DNA of 64,000 bases, taken from CAYNKA01 sp964397655 (lineage in GTDB: Bacteria > Spirochaetota > Spirochaetia > DTKZ01). The stretch lies in NCBI GenBank assembly GCA_964397655.1, contig CAYNKA010000008.1, forward strand, positions 119,567 to 183,566. Direction: 5' to 3'. The position numbers and the translations under genes were made by a program. The notes below the pieces were generated by a model. That model was not told where the DNA came from. It ran no database searches and worked only from the letters and a program-made list of their open reading frames with translations. Each line of letters begins with the position of its first letter. Positions within the stretch are counted from its first letter, which is position 1. Of this stretch, positions 49,825 to 58,579 are shown one piece after another.

Positions 49825-50682
49825 TCAGATCTGGTCCGTCCCGTTCTTTTCGTCCTGCAGCATCCGGTTATACAGGTCCGCGGCGAAATCGAGGAATTCA
49901 TTCCACTCATTCGGTCTGATGAATGGATTTTTCCCTCCCGGGTTTTCGCACATCTCCTTGAACTTTTCCTTCGTGTGGTTCTGGCCGGTATGATTTCCCA
50001 GTAAGACGTCCACGGGCTCATTCCGAACCTTTTCCAGGCTGCCGAGATAGGTATCCCGGTAATCCGCGTTGCCGTATTTCACGATGAAATCCCGGCAGAG
50101 AGTATTGACGCCGATACCTCCGTACAGGCCCGCGGTATGCGTTTCCTTTCCATCCGTTACTTCGAAGATATACGTCATGACGCCCTTGGTGTGACCGGGG
50201 GTGGATATCGCACGAATGTCGGTATTTCCCAGAGTGATGACGTCACCGTCTTCGAGCTCCACGTCCGGTGTAAAGAGCTCAAGGTAAGCGTACCTTGCAT
50301 CGGAAATCAGCGCCATCTCGGGCCGCGTACGGAACATTTCGGCGTCGGGCCTGCCGAGGAAGGTTTTGGCTCCGGACAGCGAAACGATGAGCTGGGTGCC
50401 TCCGAAATGGTCGAAGTGACCGTGGGTATGCAGGATGTATTTGATATCTCCGGGATTGAATCCAGCTTCCCAGATTGACTGGACCAGAAGAGCCCTCGTC
50501 GTGGGATAAGCCGTATCGATAAGGATCAGCCCGTCTCCGGTATCGATGAGGTACGAACCGACATCGGCATTCCCCACGAAAAAAAGGTTGCCGAACATCC
50601 TGAACGGCCTCATACGGTATTGTTCCGGATATCGGTAAAAATGCTCGTATTTTTCGACGATAAAAGCATATTTCGACGGCAT
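49825..50682 (-). CDS. Metallo-beta-lactamase-fold hydrolase
   Basis: The 285-residue protein has the HTHGHFDH zinc motif and later zinc ligands (STPGHT region) of the MBL hydrolase superfamily; there is no signal peptide. It is the last gene after the TRAP dctM (13 bases), so it probably acts on the imported compound, for example as a lactonase or thioesterase. Exact reaction unknown. Base composition is visibly lower in GC than the window average. Confidence 0.88.
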   Translation of the reverse strand: MPSKYAFIVEKYEHFYRYPEQYRMRPFRMFGNLFFVGNADVGSYLIDTGDGLILIDTAYPTTRALLVQSIWEAGFNPGDIKYILHTHGHFDHFGGTQLIVSLSGAKTFLGRPDAEMFRTRPEMALISDARYAYLELFTPDVELEDGDVITLGNTDIRAISTPGHTKGVMTYIFEVTDGKETHTAGLYGGIGVNTLCRDFIVKYGNADYRDTYLGSLEKVRNEPVDVLLGNHTGQNHTKEKFKEMCENPGGKNPFIRPNEWNEFLDFAADLYNRMLQDEKNGTDQI

Positions 50683-50695
50683 ACTACCACTCCTT

Positions 50696-51982
50696 CTATT
50701 TCATCAAGATCGACGGAACAAAAGACACGATCTTCGGGAAAATCGCGCACAGGACAAGTACGGCTATGATCACGAACAGAAAAGGCAGAACACCTTTCGC
50801 GATCTTGTAGACGGGAATATTGCCTATGCTGCTCACGACGAAAAGCAGGCCGCCGACGGGTGGGGTAAGGTTCCCGACCACCGCGATCACGCATAAAATC
50901 ACCCCGAAGGCGATCGGATCATAACCGATGCTCAAAATGACCGGCAACAGCAACGGGGTCAGAATGGGAACGATGGTCGCATCAGTCAAAAAGCAGCCGA
51001 GAAAAAGAACGAAAGCGATGATGATGAGCATGAGCAGAATCGGCTCCGAAGTGATGCTGATGAGGCCCATCGTCATTGCCTGCGGGACCTGTTCCCTCGC
51101 CAGGATCCAGCCGAAAGTCTGTCCGGTACCCATGAGCAGCAGGACATTGGTGCTGGACTTGGCCGATCTGATCAGGACATCCTTCATGTGGGTCAATTTG
51201 AGCTCTTTGGACAAGAAACCCAGGACGGCTGCGTACGCAACGGCTATGGCTCCGGCTTCCGTAGCGGTAAAGACTCCCGTAAGGATGCCGAGCATGGTAA
51301 CGACCGGCAACATCAGTGCCGGAAAAGTCTGCAGAAATGATTTGACGATCTCTCGCAGCGGAGCCATCTTTTCGTTTTTCGCTTTATAGCCTCGCCGAAC
51401 CGATATGACATACGAGACGATCATGAGCGCCAAGCCGATGATGAGGCCGGGAACTATGCCTCCCAGAAACAGCTTTGCCACGGATGCCCCGGTAATCGAC
51501 GCATATATCACCATGATGATGCTGGGAGGAATGACAGGCCCCAAAACGGCCGCGCTTGCGATCACCGCGCCGCTGAAATCATCGTCATACCCCTCTTTCC
51601 GCAACGCGGGGATCATCATCGAGCCCACGGAAGCTGCAGCTGCGGTACAGGAGCCGCACATCCCTGCGAAAATCATGCACCCGAGTATGCTGACGTGCGC
51701 CAGACTGCCGCGAATATGTCCTATGATTTTAGAACTGAAATCGAGGATGTTCCTCGTGATGCCTCCTCTGTTCATCAACTCCCCCGCCAGCATGAAGAGG
51801 AGAATGGCCAGCAGCGAAAAGCTGTTCACGTTTGCGAAGAGCTTCTGCGGAATCAGCATCAAGGGAATGGATCCGGATAAAACTATATAGGTAACGGAAG
51901 ACAACCCGATCGCCGCGAATATGGGCAGGCCGCTTATCAATAAGAGAAGAAAAACGATAAACATTGTCACTATCGGGCTCAT
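50696..51982 (-). CDS. TRAP transporter large membrane subunit (DctM), second system
   Basis: The 428-residue protein has about 12 membrane helices and DctM motifs (GASVAKLFLGGIVPGLIIG; GVFTATEAGAIAVAYA). ATG 51982 overlaps the end of dctQ by four bases; a longer upstream frame is a shadow of dctQ. It is the translocating subunit of the island's organic-acid importer. Confidence 0.94.
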   Translation of the reverse strand: MSPIVTMFIVFLLLLISGLPIFAAIGLSSVTYIVLSGSIPLMLIPQKLFANVNSFSLLAILLFMLAGELMNRGGITRNILDFSSKIIGHIRGSLAHVSILGCMIFAGMCGSCTAAAASVGSMMIPALRKEGYDDDFSGAVIASAAVLGPVIPPSIIMVIYASITGASVAKLFLGGIVPGLIIGLALMIVSYVISVRRGYKAKNEKMAPLREIVKSFLQTFPALMLPVVTMLGILTGVFTATEAGAIAVAYAAVLGFLSKELKLTHMKDVLIRSAKSSTNVLLLMGTGQTFGWILAREQVPQAMTMGLISITSEPILLMLIIIAFVLFLGCFLTDATIVPILTPLLLPVILSIGYDPIAFGVILCVIAVVGNLTPPVGGLLFVVSSIGNIPVYKIAKGVLPFLFVIIAVLVLCAIFPKIVSFVPSILMK

Positions 51983-52464
51983 ATATTCTTTCCTTTTTTT
52001 CTTCTTTCCTTGAAATCGAACACGATATTGCGAATCGTACTGATGATGATCAGCAAGCCTGATAAAGATAAAATTAAATAAACTATTCCCATCGGAATGT
52101 GCAGGCTCGACGAAAGCTGCTCCATATTCATCTCTGCGAATCGGTATCCGTAGACCAGCAGCACATAAGCCATGCACATGACCAGAACGTTCAAGACGAG
52201 GACATAATAGAATCCGACCGCTCCTTTGAGTTTCTGCGGAATAAGATCCACGGCGATCAGATTTCTGTCTCTGACGCAGACGCCGGCGCCGAGAGAAACG
52301 GTGACAACGAACAGATACCGGCACGCCTCATCCGACCATGGAAGCGAAGAGTTGATGATGAAGCGCGCGAAAATTTGGGATAAGCAGATTACGGTGATGG
52401 CCAGGACGCAAATCGCCAGAGTGTAATTGAGTGCTGTATCGAATGCTTTCCATACGGTTTTCAA
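51979..52464 (-). CDS. TRAP transporter small membrane subunit (DctQ), second system
   Basis: The 161-residue protein has four membrane helices and DctQ features (SQIFARFIINSSLPWSDEACR). It is coupled by ATGA to dctM downstream and separated from dctP by 91 bases with a stem-loop. Confidence 0.92.
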   Translation of the reverse strand: MKTVWKAFDTALNYTLAICVLAITVICLSQIFARFIINSSLPWSDEACRYLFVVTVSLGAGVCVRDRNLIAVDLIPQKLKGAVGFYYVLVLNVLVMCMAYVLLVYGYRFAEMNMEQLSSSLHIPMGIVYLILSLSGLLIIISTIRNIVFDFKERRKKGKNI

Positions 52465-52513
52465 AGTGCTCTTCCTTTTAAATGAAGCATCTCAACGTAT
52501 GCCCGTAGAATGC

Positions 52514-52540
52514 GACGGCGGCGGTGATTCCGTCGCCGTC
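52514..52540 (-). promoter_or_regulatory. Stem-loop in the dctP-dctQ junction, second system
   Basis: GACGGCGGCG and CGTCGCCGTC pair over 10 positions (one G-T wobble) around a 7-base loop, shortly after the dctP stop. There is no T-run. Confidence 0.5.
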
Positions 52541-52555
52541 ATGTCGATCATCCGC

Positions 52556-53608
52556 CTATTTGATCGCGCGGATGGATTCCAGCATACTTTTGGGAAGCAG
52601 GTCGCCGTAGAGATCCCGCACGACTGATTCCATGGCGGCGGCCAGGTCGGTCATCGCCTTGCCGGACAAATCGGTGAACTTTATGCCGCTGTCCTTCATT
52701 TTCTTCACGTAACCCGTGGTATCGGTGACCAGATTCGCCCTGTCGGTCGAAGTCGCCTTCTCCAGGTTTTTGAGAAGGCTGTCCTGCTGATCTTTCGTGA
52801 GGGACAACCAGACCTTGTTGTTGATGATGCAGAACATGGGACCGCCGATATGGCTGGTCATCGTACAGAATTTTACCTGTTCATAGATGCCTCCGGTAAA
52901 CACGGAGGGGATCGGCAGCTCTACGCCGTCGATGAGTCCTGTTTGAAGTCCGGTGTACACATCGCCGTAGGGCAGGATCGTCGCGTTGCAGCCGAGAGCG
53001 GTGAACATCTTTACGTAGAGCTTGACGTCCGGCACGCGCATTTTCAGCCCCTTGAAATCGTTCAGGCTGGCAATCGGAACCTTCTTGGTCCACACCTGCC
53101 GGTAACCCTCATTGAACAGGCCGATGACGCGCATACCGGTCTTAGCGAGAAATTCTTCGTTCATCTGCTTGCTGATATCGCTCTGGAAGAACTTGTAGGC
53201 GTGTTCGGTATCCCTGAACAAGAAGGGAACACTGTATACGGCATACTTGGGATAGAAATTTTCCACCGCGCCGGCGGCGATGATGCACATATCGACCGTA
53301 CCCATGTGAACGCCTTCCAGGAAATCGTTCTGGGCTCCCAAGGTGCTGGAGGGAAATACTTTGATATCGATGGCATTGTTCGTGTCGGCCTTGATATTGA
53401 CGGACATTTCTTTTGCGCAGCGGATGATCGAAGTGGTGTCGGCAAGAGTAGCAGCCAGCGTAAGGGTCTTTCCTGCGACCGCCGGTTTACCGGATTTGGC
53501 ATCCGGTGCGGGAGATGATCCGCTCTTTCCGGCTTCCTTGCTGCCGCCGGCGAATGCAACCATACCGCTCAGCATCACCACGACAAGAACCAGAAACAAT
53601 TTCTTCAT
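52556..53608 (-). CDS. TRAP transporter substrate-binding protein (DctP), second system
   Basis: The 350-residue periplasmic receptor has a signal peptide ending AFA with mature Gly-Gly-Ser-Lys-Glu and the DctP core KGLKMRVPD, whose Arg normally binds the carboxylate. It is the first gene of the TRAP-hydrolase operon and follows the AraC regulator with a 265-base spacer holding operator-like repeats. Confidence 0.94.
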   Translation of the reverse strand: MKKLFLVLVVVMLSGMVAFAGGSKEAGKSGSSPAPDAKSGKPAVAGKTLTLAATLADTTSIIRCAKEMSVNIKADTNNAIDIKVFPSSTLGAQNDFLEGVHMGTVDMCIIAAGAVENFYPKYAVYSVPFLFRDTEHAYKFFQSDISKQMNEEFLAKTGMRVIGLFNEGYRQVWTKKVPIASLNDFKGLKMRVPDVKLYVKMFTALGCNATILPYGDVYTGLQTGLIDGVELPIPSVFTGGIYEQVKFCTMTSHIGGPMFCIINNKVWLSLTKDQQDSLLKNLEKATSTDRANLVTDTTGYVKKMKDSGIKFTDLSGKAMTDLAAAMESVVRDLYGDLLPKSMLESIRAIK

Positions 53609-53662
53609 AATCAGTCCTCCTTAACGTTTAAGACTTTCTCACTTTAAAACCGGGTATGGCGG

Positions 53663-53695
53663 TTGTAAACAAACAAATACTTGTAAAATAAACAA
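53663..53695. promoter_or_regulatory. Direct repeat before the second dctP gene, possible AraC site
   Basis: TTGTAAACAAACAA (53663-53676) and TTGTAAAATAAACAA (53681-53695) repeat at an 18-base step, 55-88 bases upstream of the dctP ATG. AraC-type activators bind such direct repeats; the regulator encoded just upstream is the obvious candidate. Confidence 0.4.
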
Positions 53696-53873
53696 TTTAT
53701 TGGATTTTCGAAGAAAATGTTAATAATGGAACAGATTCTAAAAAAAGATTTATTCGAGGTTCGAGCAAAATCACAACAAAGAACAACGGTGATCTATAAT
53801 CGCAATCATACGCGAATTTGGACTTTTTCGGCTCGGTTCTTTATGATCTTAAAATGTCTCAAATACTCATGTG

Positions 53874-56177
53874 TCATTTTCGTGCAAATTTTACCCGATA
53901 CTGTCCCGGAGATAAACCGACGAATCGCTTGAACACCCGCATAAAATTCTGCACGGAATTGAACCCGTCCTGTGAGACGATTTGTTTGATCGACATGTCA
54001 GGCTGGATCAAATGCATCTTGGCCTTCTCGACCCGGCGGATATTTAAATATTCGGTAAACCGAGTCTGCAATACGGTATTGAAAAGCGTACTCAAATAGG
54101 AAGCACTTACCCCCAAATGGTCGGCCACTTCGTTCTGAGAAAGCAATCCGTTCGCATAGTTCTCGTCGATATATTTTTGTGCCTGATAGATGAGTTTATT
54201 CTGCCGCTTGCTGAAATAGGTACATAATATTGATACATGCCGACTGCAGACGCTCTCGACGCGTTCGGTCATATCTTCCGGATCCTTCAGCGATTTGAAA
54301 TCTATGGTTTCTCCGACATCGACGAAAATGGGATCATTGTCGGCTATGCCATATTGCAGATGCATATCGTAGAGAATATCCATGAATGTCTGAAATCCGA
54401 AGGCCAGTTCCGACTGATTACGGCTGTTGCCGGCTATCCAATCGATAATCTGCCTGACTTTGACGAGTGCACCTGCCGCATCTCCGACCGCAGCATCGGC
54501 CGTAATTTTCTCAATCTGCATTTTTACATATTCCGAATCGAAAGCGAAGTGTTCGATCTTTCCTTGAAAGCCGTCTTCGTTTTGAGTCGAATCCAGATAT
54601 TTAGAGAAATTGATGGAACGTAAGGCCTCCTTATACGACTGGAAAATTTCGATGAATGTGCCCTTAACGCGTCCGACCCCCACCTGCACGTAGAAATTGT
54701 TCTGCTTGATGCTGCCTCGAATCGCATGCATGAAGGCAGAGATATGCGATTTTATCGCTTCCTGGGAAAACGCCTGATCGAACTTCAGAAGAACGGCCCA
54801 GATTCCGTTCTCCACTACGACCGTGCGGACATGGAAACCATCCGAAACAACCTTTTGAATGATAGTGTTGATGCTGATGGAATATATCGTCGTTTCGATT
54901 TCTTGAACGGAGGAGCTGTTGTTGTGAATCAGAAGCACCGCCAGCATGACGAACTGGCCGTTTCCTCTCAGCTTGGAATTGATACGCCCAAGGTAATCCT
55001 CTACCGAATCATTCGACGAATTACGTCCGGATAGGACATCCAGAATCAGCTGATTCTCCATCACCGGCACGATGCCGTCGAGGGTGCTGCTGAGCTCGTC
55101 GTTCACCAAAAGAGCCTGACTGAACGAAGAGCTGAGGTATTCGACCTCATTGTGGTATTTGTTTTTTTCAAAGCCGGAGTGCGAAACCGAGCTGTCCAAG
55201 ACCGACATCATCAAGTCGCGAATGGGCCTGTATATATAATTGGAAATATATATCGACAGACTGACGCTGAGCAACAAAAGGATTACGAGAATGGGGAATA
55301 CCGTTTTCAGAAGATTATTGACCTTGAGCGCCGAAATGTCGCTTTTGTCTTCGTACACGTAGGTCCAGCCGGAAGTATCGGACGCTTTCAGAAAAAAGGC
55401 CGAATCGGAGGCAGTAAGATATTCCTGCCCTGATTTCAGCAGCTTTTCCACCTTGGCCGGAAACGAATCCTTCGGATAATTGCGTGCGTCGGAAAAAACC
55501 GGCTTCCCGTTTTTATCGAATATGAGAATGGGCATGTTCAAATTGCCGTCGCCTTGAATGAGGTCGTAAAAGACATCGCTGTCCAATTTCAGGATGATGC
55601 TTCCCATGCGCTTTTTACCGGTAAGCGGAAAGTCCCGAGTCATGTATACTCTACCGTTCAAATTGTAAAAACAGGTAGTAATATCCTGTACGTTCGCGAA
55701 TTCGACGGCGGTATGCTTGGAACACAGATCAAGGATGCTCGAATCCGGGAAATCCTTTAACTGCAGAATGGGCTTATTCGCCGAATATATCGTATCGTTA
55801 TACGGAATATATAAATACACATCCTGAATCAGATCGCTGTCCGCGGAAGTGGCCTTCAGCAGATTCTGTATCGCGAAATTACGGTCCGCCCGATTCGCAT
55901 TGGGTACGACGATCGCACCGAGTATATTGCTGTCCTTGGTTAGGTACTGAATCGTACCCTCCAAAAATTTCAGATAGCTGTCCACGATGTCGCTCGTCTT
56001 GTTGAGCAAGTTCTTGTTCGTATTGCTGTTCATCTCCGAAACGCTCGAGAAAATGACACTCCTGCTGAAAAAGAAAAATGCCGCCATCATTATGATCATA
56101 AGAACCAACAGCGCGAACAACGTTCTGAAAAAAACGCTTCTGAGCCGATATTCGGAGATCGGTTTTAAATTCATCAT
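53874..56177 (-). CDS. Membrane-anchored AraC-family regulator, second copy
   Basis: The 767-residue protein has a membrane helix near residues 12-36, a periplasmic sensor (about 45-295), a second helix (about 298-318) and a C-terminal AraC DNA-binding domain (about 665-767, with SQNEVADHLGVSASYLSTLF and VGLSPGQYRVKF). It resembles the 20986-23322 regulator in architecture but is much lower in GC, with AT-richer codons, which suggests transfer. It probably senses the cargo of the downstream TRAP system. Confidence 0.92.
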   Translation of the reverse strand: MMNLKPISEYRLRSVFFRTLFALLVLMIIMMAAFFFFSRSVIFSSVSEMNSNTNKNLLNKTSDIVDSYLKFLEGTIQYLTKDSNILGAIVVPNANRADRNFAIQNLLKATSADSDLIQDVYLYIPYNDTIYSANKPILQLKDFPDSSILDLCSKHTAVEFANVQDITTCFYNLNGRVYMTRDFPLTGKKRMGSIILKLDSDVFYDLIQGDGNLNMPILIFDKNGKPVFSDARNYPKDSFPAKVEKLLKSGQEYLTASDSAFFLKASDTSGWTYVYEDKSDISALKVNNLLKTVFPILVILLLLSVSLSIYISNYIYRPIRDLMMSVLDSSVSHSGFEKNKYHNEVEYLSSSFSQALLVNDELSSTLDGIVPVMENQLILDVLSGRNSSNDSVEDYLGRINSKLRGNGQFVMLAVLLIHNNSSSVQEIETTIYSISINTIIQKVVSDGFHVRTVVVENGIWAVLLKFDQAFSQEAIKSHISAFMHAIRGSIKQNNFYVQVGVGRVKGTFIEIFQSYKEALRSINFSKYLDSTQNEDGFQGKIEHFAFDSEYVKMQIEKITADAAVGDAAGALVKVRQIIDWIAGNSRNQSELAFGFQTFMDILYDMHLQYGIADNDPIFVDVGETIDFKSLKDPEDMTERVESVCSRHVSILCTYFSKRQNKLIYQAQKYIDENYANGLLSQNEVADHLGVSASYLSTLFNTVLQTRFTEYLNIRRVEKAKMHLIQPDMSIKQIVSQDGFNSVQNFMRVFKRFVGLSPGQYRVKFARK

Positions 56178-56561
56178 CCCAAATTCTCCCCGAGTGTATC
56201 GACTGTCGATCCGAAAAAAACGGGATTCATCCGCAAGAGCTCTCCCTACTCATTATTGCATGTTTTACGCCTATCTTTGCACGCTACTTAACTTACTTTC
56301 CGCAGTATAGCTCATCACGTCGTTCCCATCCTTTCCAAGCATAACATATCAGACGCATTTCGGGCAAAATTGCAGACGAAACGACCCGAGCCCATCAAGC
56401 AAGCTTCTGAGTACGGAAACTCGCCTGTCAATCAATAAAAAATGCACCGTTTTTTTGCAAACGTTTCCATTGACAAACACGGAATTATGGCTGAAGATAA
56501 AAAAGGCCGCCGTCGTATGCTTCGTTCTTTGTTCACCGGCACATCCAATAGGAGGTACGAT
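56178..56561. promoter_or_regulatory. Divergent control region of AraC gene and second ABC operon
   Basis: The 384-base intergenic space holds the LacI-type operator TTGCAAACGTTTCCA at 56455-56469, whose core matches the TGNAANCGNTNNCA cre pattern, followed at once by TTGACA (56470-56475). A -10 is weak (AAGATA/GATAAA near 56494-56500). An AT-rich stretch lies near the AraC start. No gene is seen in it. Confidence 0.55.
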
Positions 56562-57716
56562 ATGAAAAAAGGTCTCATCGCATTCTTTCTCGTAGTGTGC
56601 ATCCTTCCGGCTTTCTCGGGAGGCTCTTCCGAATCGCCGAAAGCGCGGCTCATCTACATGACCGCCGGCGACACCAACATGCTGGCCCTCGGCCAGAATG
56701 TTCTTGCACCGGGATTCCAGGCCAAATACCCGAACGCTTCCGTCACCACGATCCATACAGGACCTGGCAACGCCGGATCCCAGATAATCTACGAGAAAAT
56801 TCTCGCTGAAAGCGCGGCCAAGAAGGAAGTATGGGACGTCGACGTCGCCATGGTACACGAGATCTTCATGAAGTGGGCGATGGAAAAGGACCTTCTTCTT
56901 CCGTACGCCAAAGAAGCCGAAACTTGGAAATACGTTACCTCGCCCTTCGCAAAATCCAGCCTCGGCATCAAAATCGAAGGGTACGGGATCCCGATGTTCC
57001 ACAGCCAGACAGCCCTCGCCTACAATCCCGACTACGTGAAGAATCCGCCGAAAAGCTACAACGAGCTCAAGGACTGGGTGAAACAGAATCCCGGGAAATT
57101 CGGCTACAACGGCATCAAGGGCGGCGCCTCCGGCGTGTCCTTCGTCATGGGCTGGGTATACAACGCATCGGGAAAATACGAGAAGTACGCCGTAACCGGC
57201 CCCTTCGAAAAAGCCGAAGTCGATTCCTGGGAAGGGGCTTACAAGGAACTCAAGGAATTCAACCAAAGCGTGACCATCACCGCGGGTAACGTCGGGACCC
57301 TCGACGCACTCAACCGAGGAGAGATTTGGATGGGTCCGGTTTGGGTCGACATGTTCTTCACCTTCATGAACGAGGGAAAACTCGATCCCAAGACGAGGCT
57401 TCTGCTTCCCGAACCGGGAATGCCCGGACAGCCCATGTACTTCGTGATCCCGAAAAAGACCGGATACGCGGATTTGGCCAAGAAATTCGTCGAATACGTC
57501 ACCAGTCCGGCGATTCAGGCCAAGGAAATCGTGCAGAGATTCAACTGGTACCCCGGAATCGACGGTTCCTTTCTCCAGGGATCCATTCCTAAGGAAATCT
57601 ACGACAAGATCTACAAGGACGTGACTCCCCAGGATCTCCAGAAGAAAGGCAAGTCCTTCCCGTTGGCGCAATACTATACCGCCGTGTTGGAATCCTACGA
57701 AAAATGGATCAAATAG
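56562..57716 (+). CDS. ABC transporter substrate-binding protein (polyamine/iron-like)
   Basis: The 384-residue periplasmic protein starts at ATG 56562 behind AGGAGGT, not at an in-frame codon 120 bases upstream. The signal peptide ends PAFS with Gly-Gly-Ser-Ser-Glu-Ser. The body matches family 1/8 solute-binding proteins that partner PotA/FbpC ATPases (GPVWVDMFFTFMNEGK; LPEPGMPGQPMYFVIPKK). Its last codons overlap the permease start. It is preceded by the LacI-type operator. Cargo unresolved. Confidence 0.9.
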   Translation: MKKGLIAFFLVVCILPAFSGGSSESPKARLIYMTAGDTNMLALGQNVLAPGFQAKYPNASVTTIHTGPGNAGSQIIYEKILAESAAKKEVWDVDVAMVHEIFMKWAMEKDLLLPYAKEAETWKYVTSPFAKSSLGIKIEGYGIPMFHSQTALAYNPDYVKNPPKSYNELKDWVKQNPGKFGYNGIKGGASGVSFVMGWVYNASGKYEKYAVTGPFEKAEVDSWEGAYKELKEFNQSVTITAGNVGTLDALNRGEIWMGPVWVDMFFTFMNEGKLDPKTRLLLPEPGMPGQPMYFVIPKKTGYADLAKKFVEYVTSPAIQAKEIVQRFNWYPGIDGSFLQGSIPKEIYDKIYKDVTPQDLQKKGKSFPLAQYYTAVLESYEKWIK

Positions 57717-58570
57717 CGATGACGCAGACAATCGCAAAAAGGGGACCCGATCGGGTCCCCCCCTATGTCTTTCTCCTCTTCCCGGCGGTGACGTTCATGC
57801 TTCTCATGTACGCCTATCCCTTCATTTCCTCAATCGTAAAAAGTTTCATCGATCCGGAAGGAGGCGTTTCCCTCGAAAACTATCGGAAAACCTGGGACCT
57901 CTACTTCAAGGACATCGTTTTCACGTTTTCCGTTACGATATTCAACACGGTAGTAACGACCGCACTCGCCGTTCTTTTCGCCGTTTACTTCCGGCTCAGG
58001 CAAAACAGGGTGACTCGGATACTCGCTGCTATGTACCGGCTGCCGATCTTCATTCCGTTCGTCGTGGTATCGCAGATGATGAACAGCTTCCTGGCGCCTC
58101 ACGGACTGCTCAACATAGCGCTCGCCCAAGTGCATCTCATCGATCTCGAACATCCGCTCCAACTTTTCAACTTCGCGGGCCTTTCTTTCGGCTTCATTTG
58201 GAAGCAGGTGCCTTTCTCGCTTCTCATCATCCACGGCGGTTTCCAGATGATCGACAACAGTTACATCGAGGCGGCCAGAAGTACGGGGGCCGGCATCCTC
58301 AAGGTGATCCTCAGGATTCTCGTTCCTATGAACAAGCCGAGCATCCTGGTCGCGATGGTCCTCGTCTATTCGCAGATCGTCGGCACTTTCACCCTGCCCT
58401 ACATGCTCATCGGAGGCAAAATCCCGACGACCATAACGGTCGACATAGCGCACAGGGTGAATTACTTCAGGGATTTCGGCGTCGCGAACGCACTCGGCGT
58501 ATTCTCCTATGTCCTCGTCCTCATCACCGCGGCGTATTACCTCAAAACCAAAATAAGGGAAGCCCGATAG
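57704..58570 (+). CDS. ABC transporter permease (PotB-like)
   Basis: The 288-residue protein has six predicted membrane helices and the EAA loop IEAARSTGAGILKVILRI. The start is either ATG 57704, overlapping the binding-protein stop by 13 bases, or ATG 57719; neither has a strong ribosome site, so translational coupling is likely. It is half of the heterodimeric channel. Confidence 0.92.
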   Translation: MDQIAMTQTIAKRGPDRVPPYVFLLFPAVTFMLLMYAYPFISSIVKSFIDPEGGVSLENYRKTWDLYFKDIVFTFSVTIFNTVVTTALAVLFAVYFRLRQNRVTRILAAMYRLPIFIPFVVVSQMMNSFLAPHGLLNIALAQVHLIDLEHPLQLFNFAGLSFGFIWKQVPFSLLIIHGGFQMIDNSYIEAARSTGAGILKVILRILVPMNKPSILVAMVLVYSQIVGTFTLPYMLIGGKIPTTITVDIAHRVNYFRDFGVANALGVFSYVLVLITAAYYLKTKIREAR

Positions 58571-58579
58571 GAGCGGACC

